Assembly (NCBI RefSeq): GCF_002902685.1
Contig: NZ_PPRN01000023.1
Location: forward strand, 1 to 52,999
Source: Staphylococcus pettenkoferi
GTDB lineage: Bacteria > Bacillota > Bacilli > Staphylococcales > Staphylococcaceae
Direction: 5' to 3'
Length of the DNA stretch: 52,999 bases
Positions 47,960-52,999 of this stretch are shown in pieces. The notes under the pieces are model-generated. The model was not told where the DNA came from. It was given only the letters and a program-made list of their open reading frames with translations, and did not search any database. The translations under genes and the position numbers were made by a program. How positions within the stretch are numbered: the first letter of the stretch is position 1; the number at the start of each line of letters is the position of its first letter.

Positions 47960-50076
47960 TCGGTCAAGTGATTAGTGACCGTTATCGCGTAATACGTAAA
48001 CTTGGTGAGGGCGGTATGAGTACGGTCTATTTGGCTGAAGATACGATTCTTCAGCGCCAAGTTGCGGTTAAAGCGATAACTGTACCTTCAGGAGAAAAGG
48101 ATGCGACACTTCAACGTTTTAACAGAGAGGTACATAATTTAACGCAACTTTCTCATGAAAATATCGTTAATGTCTATGATGTTACCGAAGATGGTGACGA
48201 CCATTTTTTTATCGTTATGGAATACATCAACGGCCCAACGCTGAATGAGTATATTAAGCAACATCAACCTTTAGATATTAATACTGTGATTAACTTTACA
48301 GAACAGATTATCAATGGGATCGAACATGCGCATGAGCATCGTATCGTCAATCGTGATGTGAAGCCACAGAACGTGCTCGTCTGTGAGGACCATACGTTAA
48401 AGGTATTAGACTTCGGAATTGCGAAAGCGCTTAGTGAAACGACGATGACACACACGAATAGTGTACTCGGGACTGTACAGTATCTTTCACCTGAACAAGC
48501 ACGTGGAGAGAATACAGATAAGACGACAGATGTCTACTCGATAGGTATCGTACTCTACGAACTCTTAATGGGGGAACCGCCGTTCAAAGGCGAAACGGCG
48601 ATTAGTGTCGCGATTCAACATATTCAATCCGCTATTCCCAACATTTCAGAAACGCGTGAGGATGTATCCCAAGCATTGAGCAATGTGGTATTGAAAGCGA
48701 CTGAGAAAGATCGTCACGATCGTTATCAAGATGTTGCGGATATGCGTTTAGATTTACAGACAGCACTAGATTCAAATCATCAAGATGATGAGGTTTATCA
48801 CACTGACAATACACAAACTAAGACAGTGCCGTTAAATACAGGTTATGTCAATGAAACGCTGAGTCAACAAACGACGCAAATTCCTCATACATCTCAATCG
48901 CGACAAAATAGTGACACGATTAATCATCAACAATTTCAACGTGACGAAGGGCAGTTTCATGCTGTACCGACTAAGAAACGTTCGAAGAAGAAGAAGTTTT
49001 TCTTAGGCTTTATCTTTTTACTACTCGTAGCAGCATTGGTATCATTCGCAGGCTGGGGCATGTTTGGCAAGAAATACTCCGAAGCACCTGATGTGAGTGG
49101 TCACACGATGTCAGAAGCGAAACAACTTTTAAAAAAACATAAGCTGAAAGTCGGAAAGGTCGATCATGCTTATAGCGATAAGTATGATGAAGATAAAGTG
49201 ATCAGTACTTCGCCTAAAATTGGTAGTCGAGTGAAACAAGGTTCGAAAGTCAATTTAACAGTGTCGAAAGGGCCTGAGATGGCGGAGATGCCAAACTTGT
49301 ACAATATGAGTAAGGATTCTGCTGAAGAGACGTTGAATAAATTGGGTATTACGCATATCGACTTTGATACAGCGTATACGAAATCCAATGTGCCTAAAGG
49401 TCATATTGAGTCACAAAGTGTTGAACCAGGTAAAAAGGTGAAAATTCATGACACAGAGATTAAATTGACAGAATCTCTGGGCTACAAGCAAGTTAAAGTC
49501 GACGATTATGAAGGTAAAAGTGTTGCAGAAGCGACTGAAGCACTTGAAGAAAAAGGCTTTAATGTCGCAGTGAGCAAACGCTACAGTAAAAAGGTTGAGA
49601 AAGACCACGTTATCAGCCAAAGCCCTAAAAATAAAAAAGTGAATGAAGGTTCAACTGTCACGCTCGTGGCGTCTTTAGGTGAGCAACCGAAGTCTAAAGA
49701 TGAAGATGATGAGGATCAAGACGATTCAGACGATGCGGATAAAGACAAAGATAAAAGTGACAGCGATGACACACGTGATAAACATGATAAAGCGTCATCC
49801 TCTGATTCTGACTCGCATCATGGCAAAACCAAAGATTATGAAGCGAAAGAAGAGGTACCTTACTCTGGAAAAAAGGGCAAAAGCCAAAAGGTTCAAATCT
49901 TTCGACGAGATCAGAATAGTGGAGGCACTACACCTTATCAAACGTATTCGATAACGAGTGATCGAGAGGTCGTCATTCCGCTCGAAATTCAGCAAGGGCG
50001 AGACGCAGGCTATACGATTCGAGTTGATGGGCGTATCGTTGCAGATAAAGATATTGCCTATGATGATATTGATTAA
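47956..50076 (+). CDS. pknB: PASTA-domain serine/threonine kinase PknB (Stk1/PrkC)
   Basis: Membrane kinase sensing lipid II/muropeptides and controlling wall synthesis, division and beta-lactam tolerance. It has 706 residues, compared with 664 that I know for S. aureus. The kinase domain (about 10-270) has GEGGMS (18-23), Lys39, Glu58, the catalytic loop NRDVKPQN with Asp134, DFG at 152-154, and Thr residues in the activation loop (162-167). The usual HRD is NRD here (Asn132). A membrane helix lies at about 349-370, then three PASTA domains (about 376-443, 444-511 and 512-578), a Lys/Asp/Ser-rich linker (579-633) and a C-terminal beta domain. Confidence 0.96.
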   Translation: MIGQVISDRYRVIRKLGEGGMSTVYLAEDTILQRQVAVKAITVPSGEKDATLQRFNREVHNLTQLSHENIVNVYDVTEDGDDHFFIVMEYINGPTLNEYIKQHQPLDINTVINFTEQIINGIEHAHEHRIVNRDVKPQNVLVCEDHTLKVLDFGIAKALSETTMTHTNSVLGTVQYLSPEQARGENTDKTTDVYSIGIVLYELLMGEPPFKGETAISVAIQHIQSAIPNISETREDVSQALSNVVLKATEKDRHDRYQDVADMRLDLQTALDSNHQDDEVYHTDNTQTKTVPLNTGYVNETLSQQTTQIPHTSQSRQNSDTINHQQFQRDEGQFHAVPTKKRSKKKKFFLGFIFLLLVAALVSFAGWGMFGKKYSEAPDVSGHTMSEAKQLLKKHKLKVGKVDHAYSDKYDEDKVISTSPKIGSRVKQGSKVNLTVSKGPEMAEMPNLYNMSKDSAEETLNKLGITHIDFDTAYTKSNVPKGHIESQSVEPGKKVKIHDTEIKLTESLGYKQVKVDDYEGKSVAEATEALEEKGFNVAVSKRYSKKVEKDHVISQSPKNKKVNEGSTVTLVASLGEQPKSKDEDDEDQDDSDDADKDKDKSDSDDTRDKHDKASSSDSDSHHGKTKDYEAKEEVPYSGKKGKSQKVQIFRRDQNSGGTTPYQTYSITSDREVVIPLEIQQGRDAGYTIRVDGRIVADKDIAYDDID

Positions 50077-50095
50077 AAGTGAATAGTTCATTTAA

Positions 50096-50176
50096 GCATC
50101 AAGAATTTGTTTACATGAAGTTGCATATCGAGTGCACTTCATTGATTAAGTTGAAGTATATTTGATGCATTTTTGG
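50096..50176 (+). terminator. Terminator after pknB
   Basis: GCATCAA (50096-50102) pairs with TTGATGC (50162-50168), followed by ATTTTT. An inner hairpin ATGAAG..TGCA/TGCA..CTTCAT lies in the loop (about 50116-50143). Confidence 0.7.
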
Positions 50177-50195
50177 CTTATGCATTGCTAAATAG

Positions 50196-50242
50196 GAGTG
50201 GAACTAAGAATATCTATTCGATGTCAGTTCCACTCTTATTTT
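50196..50242 (+). terminator. Second terminator before rsgA
   Basis: GAGTGGAACT (50196-50205) pairs perfectly with AGTTCCACTC (50226-50235), followed by TTATTTTAA. Confidence 0.75.
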
Positions 50243-50320
50243 AATAGCTTAAGTGATGGGGTGGGCGAGATGAATAGTCAATCAAGTCTGAACGAATGGT
50301 TATAAAGTTTATCCCACCTT

Positions 50321-50329
50321 TGATATAAT
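50321..50329 (+). promoter_or_regulatory. Extended -10 promoter of rsgA
   Basis: TGATATAAT combines a TGn extension with TATAAT (50324-50329), about 30 bases before the start codon. The -35 is weak (TTATAA near 50300), fitting an extended -10 promoter. Two terminators upstream make an own promoter necessary. Confidence 0.6.
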
Positions 50330-50359
50330 GAGATAAAGTATGAGAAGCGGGGTGTCACA

Positions 50360-51235
50360 GTGAAGACGGGACGCATAGTGAAATTAATAAGTGGCGTGTA
50401 CCAAGTCGATGTTGATGGTGCACTCTATAATACTAAGCCGAGAGGATTATTTAGAAAGAAGAAATTCTCTCCTATCGTTGGGGATGTGGTTGATTTCGAA
50501 GTAGAGAATGAGTCTGAAGGCTACATCTATCATGTTCATGAACGGGCAAACCAACTGAAACGTCCACCAGTGAGTAACATCGATCACTTGGTCATCGTGA
50601 TGAGTGCCAAAGCACCAGACTTCTCTTCACAACTGCTAGATCGCTTTCTCGTCATCGCGCATTCATATGCGCTTGCTCCGAGTATAGTGGTAACGAAAAA
50701 AGATCTGCTTTCTGACGATGAAGCCCGAGAAGTAAAAGAACGCTTGGAAGTTTATCGCGACTTAGATTATAACGTAGAAGTCGTGGGTCGCGACGACACG
50801 GTTGATCAGTTATTTACCAATTGGTCTGATGGTTTAGTCGTGTTAAGTGGTCAATCTGGCGTCGGTAAATCTACGCTGTTAAATAAATTCCATCCAGAGT
50901 TATCATTAGAAACGCAAGATATCTCAAAAGCGTTAAATCGCGGACGCCATACGACGCGTCACATTGAATTATTTCAATTTGAAAAGGGTTATGTGGCCGA
51001 TACCCCTGGCTTCAGTGCCCTAGATTTTGACCACATTGATAAGTCAGAACTGAAAGATTATTTCGTAGAGATTAAAGATTACGGTACAGCTTGCAAGTTT
51101 CGTGATTGTATGCACATGAAAGAGCCAAAATGTCACGTAAAGTCCCAAGTAGAGACGGGGGCTATTCGTGACTTTAGGTATCAACATTACGTACAACTTT
51201 ACGAAGAACTTGCGAATAGAAAGGAAAGATACTGA
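50360..51235 (+). CDS. rsgA: Ribosome small-subunit-dependent GTPase RsgA
   Basis: Circularly permuted GTPase checking late 30S maturation; in S. aureus it is also a (p)ppGpp target. It has 291 residues: OB fold (1-65), then GTPase motifs in permuted order, G4 TKKD at 112-115, G1 GQSGVGKS at 164-171 and G3 DTPG at 214-217, and a zinc site Cys245, Cys250, His252 and Cys258. The start codon is GTG 50360, preceded by GGGGTG. Its stop is followed directly by rpe. Confidence 0.96.
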   Translation: MKTGRIVKLISGVYQVDVDGALYNTKPRGLFRKKKFSPIVGDVVDFEVENESEGYIYHVHERANQLKRPPVSNIDHLVIVMSAKAPDFSSQLLDRFLVIAHSYALAPSIVVTKKDLLSDDEAREVKERLEVYRDLDYNVEVVGRDDTVDQLFTNWSDGLVVLSGQSGVGKSTLLNKFHPELSLETQDISKALNRGRHTTRHIELFQFEKGYVADTPGFSALDFDHIDKSELKDYFVEIKDYGTACKFRDCMHMKEPKCHVKSQVETGAIRDFRYQHYVQLYEELANRKERY

Positions 51236-51880
51236 ATGGCTCAATTATTCCCCTCATTGTTAGCAGCTGACTTTCTACACTTAGATCAGGAATTACGTGC
51301 ATTGGAAGACGCTGGCGTGGACGGTGTGCACTTTGATGTGATGGACGGGCAATTTGTTCCGAATATCTCAGTTGGCCTCCCTGTCTTGAATGCCGTACGT
51401 CGCGGTACAACGCTACCGATTGATGTTCACTTAATGATTGAAGATCCAGGTGTTTATGTTCAGCACTTTATTGACTATGGTGCAGATATGATTTCAGTTC
51501 ATGTCGAAGCAACGTCTCATATCCATAGCGTGATTCAGAAGATTAAAGATGGTGGCGCGAAAGCGGGTGTCGTTATCAATCCAGGAACCCCTGTGAGTAC
51601 GATTGAACCGATATTAGCGTTTGTGGATTATGTACTCGTGATGACAGTCAATCCTGGCTTCGGAGGACAAGTCTTTATTGAACGTTGTTTAGATAAAGTA
51701 CGTACGCTCGCGCAGTTGAAAGCAACGCAACAATTGGACTTCGATATCGAGGTAGATGGTGGTATTAATGCAGACACGGTTGCTCAAGCATTAGATGCCG
51801 GTGCAACGATGCTCGTCACAGGCTCTTATTTCTTCCACCAACCTGATTATCGTCAAGCAACACAGCAGTTGAAAGGTTGA
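51236..51880 (+). CDS. rpe: Ribulose-phosphate 3-epimerase
   Basis: Interconverts ribulose 5-phosphate and xylulose 5-phosphate in the pentose phosphate path. A 214-residue TIM barrel. PSLLAADF at the start, the metal/catalytic HFDVMDGQFVPN (32-43; Asp34 and Asp37), VHLMIEDP, the MTVNPGFGGQ phosphate loop and the second catalytic Asp in EVDGGIN are all present. It starts immediately after rsgA, with the SD AAAGGAAAG inside rsgA. Confidence 0.96.
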   Translation: MAQLFPSLLAADFLHLDQELRALEDAGVDGVHFDVMDGQFVPNISVGLPVLNAVRRGTTLPIDVHLMIEDPGVYVQHFIDYGADMISVHVEATSHIHSVIQKIKDGGAKAGVVINPGTPVSTIEPILAFVDYVLVMTVNPGFGGQVFIERCLDKVRTLAQLKATQQLDFDIEVDGGINADTVAQALDAGATMLVTGSYFFHQPDYRQATQQLKG

Positions 51881-51884
51881 TTGA

Positions 51885-52526
51885 ATGCGTATTAATTTAT
51901 TATGTAGTCGTAGAAATTTACCGGAGAACCTTTTTCAAGAACAAGGTACAGAACGCTGGGCTGGCATCGATAGAGGTGCCTTAATCTTACTTGAAGAGGG
52001 TATCAAACCTTGTATGGCAATTGGCGACTTTGATTCGGTCAGTGCACAGGAACGAGACTATTTGGAATCTCATCTCGCCCTCAACCCGCACAAGTCTGAG
52101 AAAGATGATACGGATTTAGCATTAGGTGTAATGCAGGCAGTTGAAGAGGGTTACACTGAAATTATTATTTATGGTGCGACAGGCGGCAGATTAGATCACT
52201 TTATGGGTGTTTTGCAAATTCTGGAAAAGCCTGAGTACGAAGCTAAAAATATTGCGATTAAAGTGAAAGACGCAACGAACGTGATTACTTATTTAGGTTA
52301 CGGTGAGCATAAAGTTAAAAGAGACAAAGCGTATCAATACATCTCATTTATACCTGTAATGTATCCCACTGTGATTTCATTAGAACACTTTAAATACGCA
52401 TTGGATCATCAGCAGTTGAATATTGGGAGTACACTTACGGTATCGAATGAGTTATTAGAACCTGAAGGTCAGGTGACATTACATTACGGTGGCGTTTTAA
52501 TGATTCGAAGTCGAGATGCGAAGTAA
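51885..52526 (+). CDS. thiN: Thiamine pyrophosphokinase
   Basis: Makes thiamine diphosphate from thiamine and ATP. It has 213 residues with the family segments WAGIDRGALILLEEGI (about 25-40), AIGDFDSVS (about 45-53), KSEKDDTDLALGV and YGATGGRLDH (about 95-104). No TPP riboswitch is seen upstream; it is transcribed with rsgA and rpe, from which it is separated by four bases. Confidence 0.95.
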   Translation: MRINLLCSRRNLPENLFQEQGTERWAGIDRGALILLEEGIKPCMAIGDFDSVSAQERDYLESHLALNPHKSEKDDTDLALGVMQAVEEGYTEIIIYGATGGRLDHFMGVLQILEKPEYEAKNIAIKVKDATNVITYLGYGEHKVKRDKAYQYISFIPVMYPTVISLEHFKYALDHQQLNIGSTLTVSNELLEPEGQVTLHYGGVLMIRSRDAK

Positions 52527-52634
52527 AGGATAAGTAGAAAAAAGATGTGAAACATTGTTAAATATGTGTAACAGATGAGCATATGCTTAAAGCGATTTGA
52601 AGTCGAATGAGAAGTATTCTATTGAGATAAAGAA

Positions 52635-52667
52635 AAAACTTGACTTCCCACATAGAAGTCAAGTTTT
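52635..52667. terminator. Bidirectional terminator between thiN and rpmB
   Basis: AAAACTTGACTTC (52635-52647) pairs perfectly with GAAGTCAAGTTTT (52655-52667), a 13-bp stem with A- and T-runs on both sides, between convergent genes. Confidence 0.9.
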
Positions 52668-52684
52668 CTTGTGCATTATATTTA

Positions 52685-52873
52685 TTAAACTCTAGTAACT
52701 TTACCAGATTTTAAAGCACGAGCTGAAACCCAAACTTTTTTAGGTTTACCGTCAACTAAAATTCTAACTTTTTGTAAGTTAGCGTTCCATCTACGTTTAG
52801 TAGAGTTTAAAGCGTGTGAACGTTTGTTACCAGTTGAAGCTTTACGGCCTGTTACGTAACATTGTTTAGCCAT
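52685..52873 (-). CDS. rpmB: 50S ribosomal protein L28
   Basis: A 62-residue basic ribosomal protein. It begins [20 protein letters not shown] and ends [11 protein letters not shown], characteristic of L28; its Cys5 is the only cysteine. On the minus strand AAAGGAGG lies just before ATG 52873. It is convergent with thiN, as in other staphylococci. The 126 bases to the window end (52874-52999) are AT-rich upstream DNA with no further gene. Confidence 0.97.
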   Translation of the reverse strand: MAKQCYVTGRKASTGNKRSHALNSTKRRWNANLQKVRILVDGKPKKVWVSARALKSGKVTRV

Positions 52874-52999
52874 GCGTGTACCTCCTTTAATAAATATAAA
52901 TACACTAAACTACTATATACCATTTGAATTTACCATAATTTTCAAGCTGAGGCAATCAAATTACACATTTAAGTAACAAATTTTATTTCGACGGATATA

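Noticed and set aside
50270..50306. Eleven-codon ORF with GGGGTGG SD before rsgA
   Set aside because: It lies upstream of the likely rsgA transcription start and has no supporting feature apart from the SD-like bases.
51885..52526. Search for a TPP riboswitch at thiN
   Set aside because: Only four bases separate rpe and thiN, and no TPP-riboswitch consensus is present.

Overview
The window is a stretch of core chromosome from a low-GC Gram-positive bacterium, almost certainly a Staphylococcus. The gene order (bshC, the mraZ-to-divIVA division and cell wall cluster, a T-box ileS, lspA-rluD, the pyr operon, gmk-rpoZ-coaBC-priA, def/fmt/rsmB/rlmN/stp1/pknB/rsgA/rpe/thiN, then rpmB) and the protein sequences match the order and proteins I know from S. 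aureus, but many proteins differ clearly (PBP1 778 aa, DivIB 300 aa, PknB 706 aa), so this is another species, which I cannot name. The first 19 bases are the Nextera transposase mosaic end, so the left edge is an assembly contig end with untrimmed adapter.

Layout. 1-1028: contig end, a strong terminator, a coiled-coil/membrane ORF broken by an in-frame stop, and tRNA-Arg(TCT). 1319-4382: HAD phosphatase, GNAT acetyltransferase and bacillithiol enzyme bshC. 4474-14787: the dcw cluster mraZ-rsmH-ftsL-pbp1-mraY-murD-divIB-ftsA-ftsZ, headed by a MraZ-box operator and interrupted by a roughly 131-nt imperfect hairpin between pbp1 and mraY. 15033-18979: pgeF-ylmE-sepF-ylmG-ylmH-divIVA. 18990-23581: T-box and ileS, then lspA and rluD. 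23738-34118: the pyrimidine operon pyrR-pyrP-pyrB-pyrC-carA-carB-pyrF-pyrE, with two PyrR attenuators whose antiterminator loops carry extra hairpins. 34194-36766: an unlisted 27-residue membrane peptide, a PhnB-like VOC protein and rqcH. 36923-41878: gmk-rpoZ, a 487-base structured gap, coaBC-priA. 41963-42979: a YheC/YheD-type ATP-grasp gene in opposite orientation, which I do not remember at this place in S. aureus. 43388-50076: degenerate deformylase, fmt, rsmB, rlmN, stp1, pknB. 50360-52873: rsgA, rpe, thiN and convergent rpmB.

Functionally the window joins peptidoglycan precursor synthesis (mraY, murD), septum assembly (ftsL, pbp1, divIB, ftsA, ftsZ, sepF, divIVA) and the PASTA kinase/phosphatase pair that senses cell wall state with de novo UMP synthesis, coenzyme A synthesis, translation initiation/ribosome modification and ribosome rescue. 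There is no prophage, insertion sequence, CRISPR array or defence island. I found no clear new multi-gene system. The most unusual items are non-coding (the pbp1-mraY hairpin, the long PyrR leaders, the rpoZ-coaBC gap) plus the ATP-grasp insertion, the deformylase without key residues and an NRD catalytic motif in PknB.
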